This document shows, in pieces, positions 33,701 through 43,157 of a stretch of 64,000 nucleotides of DNA (the stretch's first letter is position 1; each line of letters starts with the position of its first letter). The position numbers and the translations under genes were made by a program. Below the pieces are notes generated by a model. That model made no database searches and was not told where the DNA came from. It saw only the letters and a list, made by a program, of their open reading frames with translations. Origin of the DNA: JADFXI01 sp963784135 (GTDB lineage Bacteria; Nitrospirota; Thermodesulfovibrionia; Thermodesulfovibrionales; Dissulfurispiraceae); NCBI GenBank assembly GCA_963784135.1, contig CAWAQG010000004.1:1-64000 (forward strand), in the 5' to 3' direction.

Positions 33701-35181
33701 CAGGGAATAAAAAGTGCGCGATTGCCACTTTCCACGGGCCGATATTATGCAAATTCGTCTTAATGGCAGTTTTGTTGTTAATGATAAGCTGCGGATGCGG
33801 TCTCTTTGATGCCAACGAAATATATGCGGAGATTTATTATGTGGCGTCGAATGGCAATGACAGTCGCCCTGGAACAATTACGGCTCCGTGGAGGACATTT
33901 GTGCATGCAGTGAGCATTCTTAAGCCGGATGATACTTTGTTCGTTATGGATGGCGCCTATGATCAATCACTTAATGTAACCGTGTCCGGAATCAAGGGGC
34001 ATCCTATCTCAATCAAGGCCCTTAATGACGGTAAGGCTATAATTGACGGACAAGCGACAATTCAACCCTGTGTTATTAGGAATCAAAAATATATAAACAT
34101 AGAGGGGTTGGTATTTAAAAATAGTTTGCTGGATGTTGTGGAAGTATCCGGCTCGTACAACATAACTTTCAGGCGCGTATCGGCCTATGAAGCAGGCTCC
34201 AGCGGAAGAGATAACAACCATATTTTTAGTATTTCAGAAGGAAGTGATATTTTTTTGGAAGACTGTGCCGCATCAGGATACGGCAGGGTTATGTACGATA
34301 TTTACGAAGTAAAGCATGCCGTTCTAAGGCGCTGCTGGGGGCGCTGGACAAAATATGGCGGCACTTACGGATATGGCTGGATTATTCAGATTTATGGTTC
34401 GGACAATGGCATCGTGGAAAATTGCGTTGGAACTATAATTCCACCGGGCGGCAGTGATGGCGGGATTGCGATATGGGCACATACTTATAACAAGTCTGCC
34501 AATAATAACAGGATTTATGGAAATGTAATGCACGGATTTGATTTCTGGGCATATTTGACCGCAAGCGCTATCCATAATATAACCGGGAACAGGTGGGTAA
34601 ATGATGCGGCCATTAATAATGCTTCCGGTTTTTTTCAAAGAGGCGATTCAGATTTGCAGGTAGATTCAATCACCATGGCAGCAACTGTTAAAACTGCCTT
34701 TGCGGTATCAGATGCTGATTATAAACCGAAAGATAACGACTATATGATAAACAGTACCGTAAAGAATTCTTCTATTCTTTCAGCTGACCGGGGCTATAGC
34801 AAAGATTCATCACCGTATGTCAATTCCTTTTCCCATATATACAATAACTTGTATGGTACATCACTATGCTATTACGGGACATCTGAGGGGACCGGCGAAA
34901 GGTGCAACAGCCTTAAGCCAAAATATGACGTCTCCACCTACGGCAAAGGCGCCTATCTGATAAGACCCTCAAATCTTAGAGGCAAAGGCGAAAACGGAGC
35001 TGATATTGGCGCTGAAGTGCTTTACCGCTATCAAAACGGCGTGCTCAGCAATGTCCCCCTATGGCCCTGGCCCATGGAAGAACGCATTTTTAAAGAAACG
35101 GGAATCAGTGTTACCTGGGAAAAGCACGGTGGTCTTTGGAAAACATTGAGAGGCATTTATCCTTCCGGAGGTACGCGATGA
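33697..35181 (+). CDS. secreted right-handed beta-helix protein (possible polysaccharide lyase or epimerase)
   Basis: A 494-residue protein with an N-terminal signal segment (~18-40) and a Cys in LLMISCGCG that could be a lipobox. The body is a parallel beta-helix: YYVASNGNDSRPG, PWRTFVHAV and LKPDDTLFVMDG are followed by short turns. Its opening is homologous to the two surface proteins at 54561 and 58773. Beta-helix proteins in EPS clusters are often lyases or epimerases acting in the periplasm; no catalytic residues can be assigned. It is coupled to genes on both sides by 4-nt overlaps. Confidence 0.8.
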   Translation: MTGNKKCAIATFHGPILCKFVLMAVLLLMISCGCGLFDANEIYAEIYYVASNGNDSRPGTITAPWRTFVHAVSILKPDDTLFVMDGAYDQSLNVTVSGIKGHPISIKALNDGKAIIDGQATIQPCVIRNQKYINIEGLVFKNSLLDVVEVSGSYNITFRRVSAYEAGSSGRDNNHIFSISEGSDIFLEDCAASGYGRVMYDIYEVKHAVLRRCWGRWTKYGGTYGYGWIIQIYGSDNGIVENCVGTIIPPGGSDGGIAIWAHTYNKSANNNRIYGNVMHGFDFWAYLTASAIHNITGNRWVNDAAINNASGFFQRGDSDLQVDSITMAATVKTAFAVSDADYKPKDNDYMINSTVKNSSILSADRGYSKDSSPYVNSFSHIYNNLYGTSLCYYGTSEGTGERCNSLKPKYDVSTYGKGAYLIRPSNLRGKGENGADIGAEVLYRYQNGVLSNVPLWPWPMEERIFKETGISVTWEKHGGLWKTLRGIYPSGGTR

Positions 35182-36518
35182 AGGCTATGGAAATTCAGTC
35201 AATAAAAGTACACTTCCCCCCAAATACGGGTTGGATTATAGTTGGGTTAATCGTTGCTTTAATCAGCGGTGCCGCAATAGCTGAAGGGAAATGGCTTTAT
35301 CTTGGAGTGCCATTGGCTTCTTTGGTAATTTTCATCTCCATTAAAAACCCTATTATCTTCCCGTTAGGCATATATGTTCTTCTTCTTCCCTTTGATTCTC
35401 TCTTGTCGATTACGGGCAGGGAAGGCGCAACTTTTACAAAATTCATCGGCATACTGACAATCGGCATATTGTCCCTCAAAGGCGCTTTCGAAAAAAAGTT
35501 GGCGCCACCTGATAATGTCTCACGATGGTGGACATTTTTTGTTCTATTCAGCTTTTTATCAGTGATATGGGCAATTGAACCGGGTCTTATGACGTCGACT
35601 ATTTTTACTATGTCAGGATTGCTGATTCTGTATTTGGTCGTTGCCTCCTATCGTGTCACCAGGAACGACTTTGATACGATAAAGTGGTTCATACTCTGCA
35701 GCGGCTTTTTGGCCGCTATGGCGATAATATATGAGTTTGCAACAGGAATGATGTATTATTCATTTCGCGTGGCGTTATTTCTTGAAGACCGGGTTATCGG
35801 ACCCAATAAGCTGGCTTTCGATATGTTGTTCCCGCTCTCGATAGCTATTGCGATGATACTTGAAAAAAGGCCGATTATGACTAAAATAACTTTGTTGTCG
35901 GTTATCGGCGTGATCGTATTCGGTTTACTTCTTAGCGGCTCAAGGGGCGGGATGGCGGGCGCTCTCGCTATATTAATGGTATACATGGTTTATAGTAAAA
36001 AACGAATGACCCTGGGAATTATCATTGCTGCAGTTGCACTTATCGCAATTCCCATGGTTCCGGATTTTATTGCTGACAGGATTGCAGATTCCGCAGGAAG
36101 CCGCGGCGACGGGCGGGAAGATATATGGGTAGTGGGCCTGAAGGCATTGGAAAAATATTGGCTGCTCGGATCGGGGCAGAACAATTTCGGAAAAGCATAT
36201 ACTGAATTTGCCAATAATGCCCCCATATTCAGGGGGCTTGACAGGGCCTCACATAATCTGTTCCTGGGAGTCTTTGTAGAGCTCGGAATAGTCGGTCTGT
36301 CTTTAATGGTTATAGCAATAATAAAACATTATCAAATACTGCGACTGCGGACCAATAAATACTGTTGTGAAAATGATCGGATAATGCTTAAAGCGGTTTT
36401 TTTCGGGATGCTCGTCTCCAGTCTGTCCCTGGATACTTTTTTCTACAAATCATTTTGGCTGCTTTGGATGATGATATTGGTATATAAAAATGTTTTAACG
36501 CGGGAAAGCCGAACCTGA
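35178..36518 (+). CDS. O-antigen ligase/Wzy-like polymerase
   Basis: A ~446-residue integral membrane protein with about 11-12 helices and the family's periplasmic loop: GSRGGMAGAL, WLLGSGQNNF and ASHNLFLGVFVELG with the conserved His. It would polymerise or transfer glycan chains on undecaprenyl diphosphate in the periplasm. The ATG at 35178, preceded by GGAGG, overlaps the upstream stop; an ATG at 35136 in frame is less likely. Confidence 0.88.
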   Translation: MKAMEIQSIKVHFPPNTGWIIVGLIVALISGAAIAEGKWLYLGVPLASLVIFISIKNPIIFPLGIYVLLLPFDSLLSITGREGATFTKFIGILTIGILSLKGAFEKKLAPPDNVSRWWTFFVLFSFLSVIWAIEPGLMTSTIFTMSGLLILYLVVASYRVTRNDFDTIKWFILCSGFLAAMAIIYEFATGMMYYSFRVALFLEDRVIGPNKLAFDMLFPLSIAIAMILEKRPIMTKITLLSVIGVIVFGLLLSGSRGGMAGALAILMVYMVYSKKRMTLGIIIAAVALIAIPMVPDFIADRIADSAGSRGDGREDIWVVGLKALEKYWLLGSGQNNFGKAYTEFANNAPIFRGLDRASHNLFLGVFVELGIVGLSLMVIAIIKHYQILRLRTNKYCCENDRIMLKAVFFGMLVSSLSLDTFFYKSFWLLWMMILVYKNVLTRESRT

Positions 36519-36598
36519 CGGTACTCGTTTCCTTGTTCTCGAAGCCGAGCAAAAAGTTTGTGAATCTGGAAGTCAATCAAAAAAATCGGCAAAAGCAT

Positions 36599-37723
36599 AT
36601 GAAAGAACAAATTTGTATGATTACAACCGTCCATTCTGCGAAGGATACCCGTATCTTTCACAAAGAGGCGAGAAGTCTTGCCAAGGCAGGATACGCGGTG
36701 ACATTAATTGCCCAGCATGATAAAGATGAAATTGTCGACGGCGTGAAAATAATTTCGTTATCAAGACCCAGGGGCCGCCTGCATCGAATCTTTGGCCTTA
36801 CTGTCAAGGTATTGTTTCTTGCATTAAAACAGAAAGCGGCGCTTTATCATCTTCACGACCCAGAACTCCTTCCGGTCGGGCTATTACTGAAAATACTGGG
36901 TAGAAAAAAAATAATCTACGATATTCATGAAGATTATGGAAGAAAAATACTTTCAAAAGAATGGATCGCGAAAGAGTTAAGGACGCTGATTTCAAGGATT
37001 ACGGTATTTATAGAAAGGTTATCCATCAATGTATTTGATTATGCATTTGCTGCCGATTCGAATATGAAAAAGAAGTTTAACAGCAATAAAATAGAGGTAA
37101 TAGCAAATTATCCTCCATTGAGTTTTATGCAAGAGACTACGATGAATAGTAACAGTTCTTTAAAAGTAATATATGCAGGTGGCATTGCCCGGGAAAGGGG
37201 CTATAATGTGATGCTTGAAACGATGAAATGCCTGGAAGAAGATGACGTCGAATTACATCTTATGGGGAAATTCAGTGACGAAAGAGAGATAGCACATATT
37301 GTTCCATCGCGGAACATACTATATCATGGTTTCGTATCTTGGCAGGAGGTAAATGAGCACCTTATCAATGCTGATATTGGTCTGTTTTTATTGCAGCCTA
37401 CACCCTCTTATCTGAATTTAACGGGCGAGAGTATAATTAAGCTTTTCGAATATATGTCCATGAAGTTGCCTGTGGTCATCTCAGATTTTCCACTGTTAAG
37501 GCCGCTGATTACGGAAGTGGGCTGCGGCATCTGCGTGGACCCTGCAAATCCGCAAAAAGTCGCCGAGGCCATTAGATATCTGCAGCGCAACCCAACATTA
37601 AGGAAAGAGATGGGAGAAAAGGGAAGGAGAGCGGTTATGGATAAATATAACTGGGAGAATGAAAGAGAAAAACTGGTTGCAGTATATCAGACTGTTTTGG
37701 GTGATGACAATGGGAATAATTAG
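36599..37723 (+). CDS. family 4 glycosyltransferase
   Basis: A ~374-residue GT-B glycosyltransferase. It opens ICMITTVHSAKDTRIFHKEA, with LHDPELLPVG and IYDIHEDYG in the acceptor domain, VIYAGGIARERGYNVM at the donor domain, and IIKLFEYMSMKLPVVISD near the active site. The frame is open upstream to 36533, but the ATG at 36599 fits the family N-terminus. Confidence 0.9.
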   Translation: MKEQICMITTVHSAKDTRIFHKEARSLAKAGYAVTLIAQHDKDEIVDGVKIISLSRPRGRLHRIFGLTVKVLFLALKQKAALYHLHDPELLPVGLLLKILGRKKIIYDIHEDYGRKILSKEWIAKELRTLISRITVFIERLSINVFDYAFAADSNMKKKFNSNKIEVIANYPPLSFMQETTMNSNSSLKVIYAGGIARERGYNVMLETMKCLEEDDVELHLMGKFSDEREIAHIVPSRNILYHGFVSWQEVNEHLINADIGLFLLQPTPSYLNLTGESIIKLFEYMSMKLPVVISDFPLLRPLITEVGCGICVDPANPQKVAEAIRYLQRNPTLRKEMGEKGRRAVMDKYNWENEREKLVAVYQTVLGDDNGNN

Positions 37724-37790
37724 CCACGGCAACCCTGGAAGGCGCACTTTAAACAAACGAAAAATTTAGTCACCTCAAAGGAGGCGTGAT

Positions 37791-39617
37791 ATGTGTGGAA
37801 TAATAGGATATATCGGCAGCGGGAATGCAATTCCCATCGTTATTGATGGTCTGAAGCGCCTTGAATACAGGGGATACGATTCCGCGGGAATCGCCTTTCT
37901 GGAGGATGACAAAATACGCGTAAAGCGGTGCAAAGGTAAGATCAGCGCTCTTGAGGCAATTACCGACACGCTTACGAAACCGAGCAGCATTGCCATAGGC
38001 CACACGAGATGGGCCACGCACGGCAAACCCTCAGAAAGGAATGCACACCCCCACCGGTCTGACGGCATAGTCGTCGTTCATAACGGCATAATCGAAAACT
38101 ATGTGGAACTCAAACATGCGCTGGAGGCCGAAGGGTTCACTTTTACTTCTGAAACCGACACCGAGGTGTTATGCCATCTGATTAAGAAGCATGCGGCCCA
38201 GGTCCCTTTTGAGGTGGCAGTCCGTAAAGCGATCAGGGAGTTAAGGGGCTCCTTTGCGTTTGCGGTAATTAATGAAAGGGAACCTGATAAAATCATCGCT
38301 GTCAGGAAAGAAAGTCCTCTCGTGATCGGTCTGGGTGACGGAGAATACTTTCTCGCCTCTGATGTCCCCGCCTTTCTGAACCATTCCAAAGAGGTGATAT
38401 TTCTCGATAATAATGAAATAGCATTGTTCTATAAAGACGCTCTTATAGTGACCGATTTCGATGGAATGCCCGTGCACAAGAATATTTCCAGGATATCGTG
38501 GAGTCCGTCAATGGCGGAGAAGGGGGGGTACCGCCACTTCATGCTCAAGGAAATTTACGAGCAGCCCAGGGCGATAGCGGACACCTTTCGTGGAAGGATA
38601 TTCCCTGATAAAGGGGAGGTGGCTCTCAAGGCATTCAACCTCACACCCGGGGACATCAAGGATATAGACAGGATATTCATCGTAGCATGCGGGACATCCT
38701 ACCATTCCGGGCTGGTGGGCAAGTATATGATAGAAGAACTGTCCAGGATTCCGGTTGAGGTCGACATAGCCTCGGAATTCCGGTACAGGAATCCCATGAT
38801 CACTGAAAAGACATTATTTATAGCAATCACCCAGTCCGGCGAGACTGCGGACACTCTTGCAGCCTCAAGGGAGGCAAAGCGGCTTGGCGCCAAAGTGTTG
38901 AGCATTTGCAATGTGATCGGCAGCACGGCCTCGCGCGAATCGGATTTTGTGTTCTATACACATTCCGGGCCGGAGATCGGCGTGGCCTCGACCAAGGCAT
39001 TCACCACCCAGATAGTTGCGCTCTATATGCTGGCGATCGGCCTGGGCCGTGTGGGGGGCGCACTCGACGAAAGCGCCGCCTCAAAACTCCTCGGAGAGCT
39101 GCTTCAACTGCCTGTGCAGGTCGAGCATACGCTGAAGCTTGATGCTTCAATAAGCGCTATTGCCAGGGAGCTTTTCAGGACGAAGGGATTTCTTTACCTC
39201 GGCAGGGGAATAAATTATCCGATTGCGCTGGAAGGCGCGTTGAAGCTGAAAGAGATATCATATATCCATGCTGAAGGTTATGCTGCGGGAGAGATGAAGC
39301 ACGGCCCCATAGCTCTTATAGATGAAGACCTTCCGGTTGTTGTGCTTGCGCCGGCAGGGAAGCTGTACGAAAAGGTCGCCTCCAACATGGAAGAAGTTAA
39401 AAGCAGGGGAGGCACTATCATCGCCGTCACCTCCGCTGATAATGCAACCGCAAACAGACTTGCAAAATATTCAGTGCCCATAGAAGAAAGCAACCCTTAT
39501 TTGAATACAATTTTATTAACGCTGCCGCTCCAGCTCCTTGCATATCATGTTGCGGTATTCAAAGGCTGCGATGTGGACCAGCCCAGAAATCTCGCCAAGA
39601 GCGTAACTGTTGAATAA
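37791..39617 (+). CDS. glmS: glutamine-fructose-6-phosphate aminotransferase (isomerising)
   Basis: A 608-residue GlmS. Cys2 (MCGIIGYIG) is the glutaminase nucleophile; RLEYRGYDSAG, HTRWATHGKP and two SIS domains (ACGTSYHSGL; GRGINYPIALEGALKLKE) follow, with the C-terminal DQPRNLAKSVTVE. It makes glucosamine-6-phosphate for UDP-GlcNAc, the precursor of the amino sugars in this locus. CAAAGGAGG precedes the ATG. It heads a tight group with the cyclase, epimerase and a glycosyltransferase. Confidence 0.97.
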   Translation: MCGIIGYIGSGNAIPIVIDGLKRLEYRGYDSAGIAFLEDDKIRVKRCKGKISALEAITDTLTKPSSIAIGHTRWATHGKPSERNAHPHRSDGIVVVHNGIIENYVELKHALEAEGFTFTSETDTEVLCHLIKKHAAQVPFEVAVRKAIRELRGSFAFAVINEREPDKIIAVRKESPLVIGLGDGEYFLASDVPAFLNHSKEVIFLDNNEIALFYKDALIVTDFDGMPVHKNISRISWSPSMAEKGGYRHFMLKEIYEQPRAIADTFRGRIFPDKGEVALKAFNLTPGDIKDIDRIFIVACGTSYHSGLVGKYMIEELSRIPVEVDIASEFRYRNPMITEKTLFIAITQSGETADTLAASREAKRLGAKVLSICNVIGSTASRESDFVFYTHSGPEIGVASTKAFTTQIVALYMLAIGLGRVGGALDESAASKLLGELLQLPVQVEHTLKLDASISAIARELFRTKGFLYLGRGINYPIALEGALKLKEISYIHAEGYAAGEMKHGPIALIDEDLPVVVLAPAGKLYEKVASNMEEVKSRGGTIIAVTSADNATANRLAKYSVPIEESNPYLNTILLTLPLQLLAYHVAVFKGCDVDQPRNLAKSVTVE

Positions 39618-39648
39618 GTAAATGAGTATACGAGAACGGGAGGAAATG

Positions 39649-40686
39649 ATGCTTGAAGATGGTTATAACAAAGTACTCGACAGGGTTTTCCTGGTTTCAG
39701 AAAAACTTATCGTGCTTGACGGGATTGACGAAGTATTTGAACACATAATAAAAACCACCATAATTCTTACCAGCGCAGAAGCTGCCACCATGAGGATTTT
39801 CAATATGGAAAAAGGGATTCTCGACATGGTCAAAGGTTACGGACTGTCAGACGGCTTTTTCAAACAGCCTCCTATTCGAATAGGTGAAGGAGTTACCGGT
39901 AGGGCAGTGCTTGAGGGAAAGCCTTTTTCGACTGCTGATGTGAGGCAGGAACCGCAGTGCGTAAAAAAAGAACTTGCGGGTCTCGAAAACATCAGGGCAA
40001 TTATCTGCGTTCCGCTGAAAGTCAAAGACAGCAACATCGGCTGCCTGACAGTGTATAAAAGAAAAGCGGGCGCTTTTACCGAAAACGATCTGCTCTCGTT
40101 GAACATAATTGCTGCGCAGGCAGCCGGGGCCCTTGAAAAATCACAACTCATACGAGAGCTGCAAAAACAGGCCTGTTACGATCAGTTGACAGGGATATAT
40201 AACAAGAATGCCATAATCGGCCATTTCGAAGCGCAACTCGATCTTTCGCTCAGGCACAAGCATACAACGAGCCTGATTTTCCTTGACATCGATCATTTCA
40301 AGGTCTTTAACGATACTCACGGGCATCTTCTTGGAGACAAGCTTTTGAGCGATTTTGCAAAAGTCCTGAAAAAATGCTGCAGGAAATCAGACATGCTTGG
40401 CAGGTTTGGCGGGGAGGAGTTTTTGATAATAGCAGCTGAAACCCGGAAAAAGGACGCCTATGCGCTCAGCCATAAATTAAAGGAAGCCGTAAATGCATAT
40501 AAATTCATCGGATCGGCCAAGACCCGCTCACGGGTGACATTCAGCGCAGGCATAGCATCTTTTCCGGAAGATGGCCTTGATATGGACGAGCTTCTTATAA
40601 AAGCGGACCAGGCGATGTACAAAAGCAAGACGGGCGGAAGGAACATGATTACTTTATATCAGGACAATATGGCGGCTGCTTTATGA
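39649..40686 (+). CDS. GAF-GGDEF diguanylate cyclase
   Basis: A ~345-residue cytoplasmic protein. Residues ~10-165 form a GAF domain. The GGDEF domain has DQLTGIYNKNAI, FLDIDHFKVFNDTHGH and an intact GGEEF active site (254-258). The product-inhibition I-site RxxD (RKSD, 245-248) lies five residues before it. It should make c-di-GMP and be inhibited by it. GGAGG is best spaced for the ATG at 39649; in-frame ATGs at 39646 and 39622 are alternatives. The stop overlaps the wecB-like start by 4 nt, so its synthesis is coupled to that of the epimerase. Confidence 0.93.
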   Translation: MLEDGYNKVLDRVFLVSEKLIVLDGIDEVFEHIIKTTIILTSAEAATMRIFNMEKGILDMVKGYGLSDGFFKQPPIRIGEGVTGRAVLEGKPFSTADVRQEPQCVKKELAGLENIRAIICVPLKVKDSNIGCLTVYKRKAGAFTENDLLSLNIIAAQAAGALEKSQLIRELQKQACYDQLTGIYNKNAIIGHFEAQLDLSLRHKHTTSLIFLDIDHFKVFNDTHGHLLGDKLLSDFAKVLKKCCRKSDMLGRFGGEEFLIIAAETRKKDAYALSHKLKEAVNAYKFIGSAKTRSRVTFSAGIASFPEDGLDMDELLIKADQAMYKSKTGGRNMITLYQDNMAAAL

Positions 40687-41786
40687 GCATCAAAATCCTT
40701 ACAGTCCTCGGCGCGCGACCGCAGTTTGTGAAAGCGGCTGTCATATCCAGGGAAATCGGCCTTAGCGCAAATCACGGCCATAAAAGTATCAAAGAAGTAA
40801 TAGTCCATACGGGGCAGCATTATGATGACAATATGTCCGATATATTTTTCAGGGAAATGCGCATACCCCAAGCGGATTACAACCTGGAAATTCGTGATTG
40901 CTCTCATGGCGCAATGACCGGCCGAATGCTTGAGAAGCTGGAAACTGTCATGGTGAAAGAAAAACCGGACGTTGTGCTCGTATACGGAGATACCAATTCA
41001 ACACTTTCGGGTGCGCTGGCAGCAGTTAAATTGCATATTCCGGTCGCCCATGTCGAGGCCGGTTTACGCTCTTTCAATATGAATATGCCGGAAGAAATTA
41101 ATCGTATTCTGACCGACCGCATCTCAAGCCTGTTATTTTGTCCATCGGGAATTGCCGTAAATAATCTATGCCGGGAAGGGACCCACGGTATTATTGAAAA
41201 CGTCGGTGACGTAATGTACGATGCTGTCAGGTTCTACAAAAAAATCGCTAAACCAGGCGAGGTTGTAAAAAAAATAATAGCCGGGACAAACGACAAGTTC
41301 TATCTTGCGACAGTACACAGGGAAGAAAATACGGACAATTATGATCGGCTGAGCAACATTGTTGGGGCCTTTAACACAATCTCAAAAAATACTCCGATAA
41401 TTTTCCCGATGCACCCGCGCACAAGAAAAGCCATTGCCGGGAAGGGATTAAATTTGAACGGAGTGATGGTCATCGATCCGGTAGGCTATTTCGATATGCT
41501 GGTTCTACTCGATAAATGCAAAGCTGTTTTTACCGACAGCGGGGGATTGCAGAAAGAGGCTTATTTTTTTAAAAAACCGTGTGTTACACTGCGCGATGAG
41601 ACAGAGTGGGTGGAGTTGGTGAAACATGGATTCAATACTATTGCGGGAGCAAAAAAAAACGCCATCATGGAAGCGGAAAGAGCTATTGCGGGGAAAGCGT
41701 CCGTCGACCCGGCGCATCTATACGGCCGCGGCAATGCCGGAGCCAGCATAATTAAGACTTTAATGAATTATTTTTCAAAACCATGA
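40683..41786 (+). CDS. wecB: UDP-HexNAc 2-epimerase (WecB/WbpI family)
   Basis: A 367-residue non-hydrolysing UDP-N-acetylglucosamine 2-epimerase: VLGARPQFVKAA, YGDTNSTLSGAL, HVEAGLRS and DSGGLQKEA. WecB makes UDP-ManNAc from UDP-GlcNAc. Its homologue WbpI uses the 2,3-diacetamido-glucuronic acid nucleotide. The WbpA/B/D/E-like set in this locus makes the WbpI-type reaction plausible. It overlaps the cyclase gene and the next glycosyltransferase by 4 nt each. Confidence 0.92.
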   Translation: MSIKILTVLGARPQFVKAAVISREIGLSANHGHKSIKEVIVHTGQHYDDNMSDIFFREMRIPQADYNLEIRDCSHGAMTGRMLEKLETVMVKEKPDVVLVYGDTNSTLSGALAAVKLHIPVAHVEAGLRSFNMNMPEEINRILTDRISSLLFCPSGIAVNNLCREGTHGIIENVGDVMYDAVRFYKKIAKPGEVVKKIIAGTNDKFYLATVHREENTDNYDRLSNIVGAFNTISKNTPIIFPMHPRTRKAIAGKGLNLNGVMVIDPVGYFDMLVLLDKCKAVFTDSGGLQKEAYFFKKPCVTLRDETEWVELVKHGFNTIAGAKKNAIMEAERAIAGKASVDPAHLYGRGNAGASIIKTLMNYFSKP

Positions 41787-43018
41787 ACATCCTGATCATT
41801 AATCATTACGCAGGCTCTCCCAAACACGGAATGCAATACCGCCAGTTTTATTTGGCAAGAGAGTGGCAAAAACTTGGGCATAAGGTAAGCATTGCAGCGG
41901 CGTCATTTTCTCATGTGAGAAGCCAAAATCCGAAAATAAACGGCAATGTGACAATGGAAGAAATTGACGACGTCCGCTATATCTGGTTCCGAACTCCCCA
42001 ATATGAGGGCAACGGCATCGGCCGCGTGCTGAACATGCTGGTTTTTGGCCTTTCGCTTGCGTTGTCGGGACCGAGGATTTTCGGTTTCTGCAAGCCTGAT
42101 CTTGTGATCGCATCTTCCCCGCATCCGTTCATCATTTTTGGGGCGGGAAGGATCGCGCGAGTATTCAGCGCCAGGCTCGTGTTTGAAGTCAGAGATCTTT
42201 GGCCTTTGACCCTGATAGAGTTGGGAGGAATTTCCTCCCGCCATCCTTTTATAATTATGATGCAGAAAATAGAAAATATTGCATATCGTGGTTCAGATCA
42301 TGTTATATCCCTGCTGCCGAAAGCGGCCGGCTACATGAAAGAGCATGGTCTGAGCGACGGCAAATTTACCTATATACCTAACGGAATATGTGTCGAGGAA
42401 TGGCATGGCGAGACAGAGGCAAAAGCAAAAGGCGACTCACGCCACATCCGGGCGGTATCTCAAATTAAAGAAGATGGAAAATTAATTGTCGGGTATGCCG
42501 GAGCGCACGGCCTTGCGAACGGGCTGCGTACTCTTATAGATGCCGCGGCGTTGCTGAGGTCACACCCGGTTTCCTTTGTGCTGGTCGGACACGGGCCGGA
42601 AAAAGAAGCATTGGAGAGGGCGGCACTGCAGAACGGACTTCAAAACGTCTTATTCCTTGATTCGGTCCCGAGATCAGCCATCCCCGAATTATTGACCTCG
42701 ATGGACATTCTCTATATCGGACTGAAGAATGAACCGCTCTTCCGCTTCGGTATCAGTCCGAATAAGCTTATGGATTATATGATGGCCGGCAAACCGATAA
42801 TTCATGCCATCAATGCCGGAAATGATCTGGTCGCCGAAGCCAAGTGCGGCATTTCCGTTGCGCCCGAGGACCCCAATGCAGTGGCCGGGGCTGTCATTAA
42901 ATTGATGGACATGACAGTGTCCGAGAGAGCGCGCATGGGGCTGAGAGGAAAAGAATATGTTCAGGCCCACCATGATTACAGAGTTCTTGCAAAACGGTAT
43001 TTGGAGGCCTTTGAATAA
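41783..43018 (+). CDS. family 4 glycosyltransferase (WbuB-like)
   Basis: A 411-residue GT-B enzyme. It opens ILIINHYAGSPKHGMQYR, has FEVRDLWPLTLIELG and YIPNGICVEEW at the domain boundary, and VGYAGAHGLANGLRTLIDAA in the donor domain. The pattern is that of WbuB-type transferases, which often use N-acetylated 6-deoxy amino sugars. It is the last gene of the glmS group. Confidence 0.9.
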   Translation: MNILIINHYAGSPKHGMQYRQFYLAREWQKLGHKVSIAAASFSHVRSQNPKINGNVTMEEIDDVRYIWFRTPQYEGNGIGRVLNMLVFGLSLALSGPRIFGFCKPDLVIASSPHPFIIFGAGRIARVFSARLVFEVRDLWPLTLIELGGISSRHPFIIMMQKIENIAYRGSDHVISLLPKAAGYMKEHGLSDGKFTYIPNGICVEEWHGETEAKAKGDSRHIRAVSQIKEDGKLIVGYAGAHGLANGLRTLIDAAALLRSHPVSFVLVGHGPEKEALERAALQNGLQNVLFLDSVPRSAIPELLTSMDILYIGLKNEPLFRFGISPNKLMDYMMAGKPIIHAINAGNDLVAEAKCGISVAPEDPNAVAGAVIKLMDMTVSERARMGLRGKEYVQAHHDYRVLAKRYLEAFE

Positions 43019-43157
43019 ATTATAGTATAGACCCGCCTTTTTAGCTGATGACAGAATGGTTAACCTCATATTGGTCGATGCATAACGATTCTCGGAATCA
43101 AATCAACATATTTTTCATATCGATAACAGGCACTTCAATCTGGCAGACGGCCCATAT

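Noticed and set aside
33697..35181. Assignment as a specific alginate lyase or mannuronan epimerase
   Set aside because: The beta-helix fold is clear but no catalytic motif of a named family could be identified, so only a general call was made.
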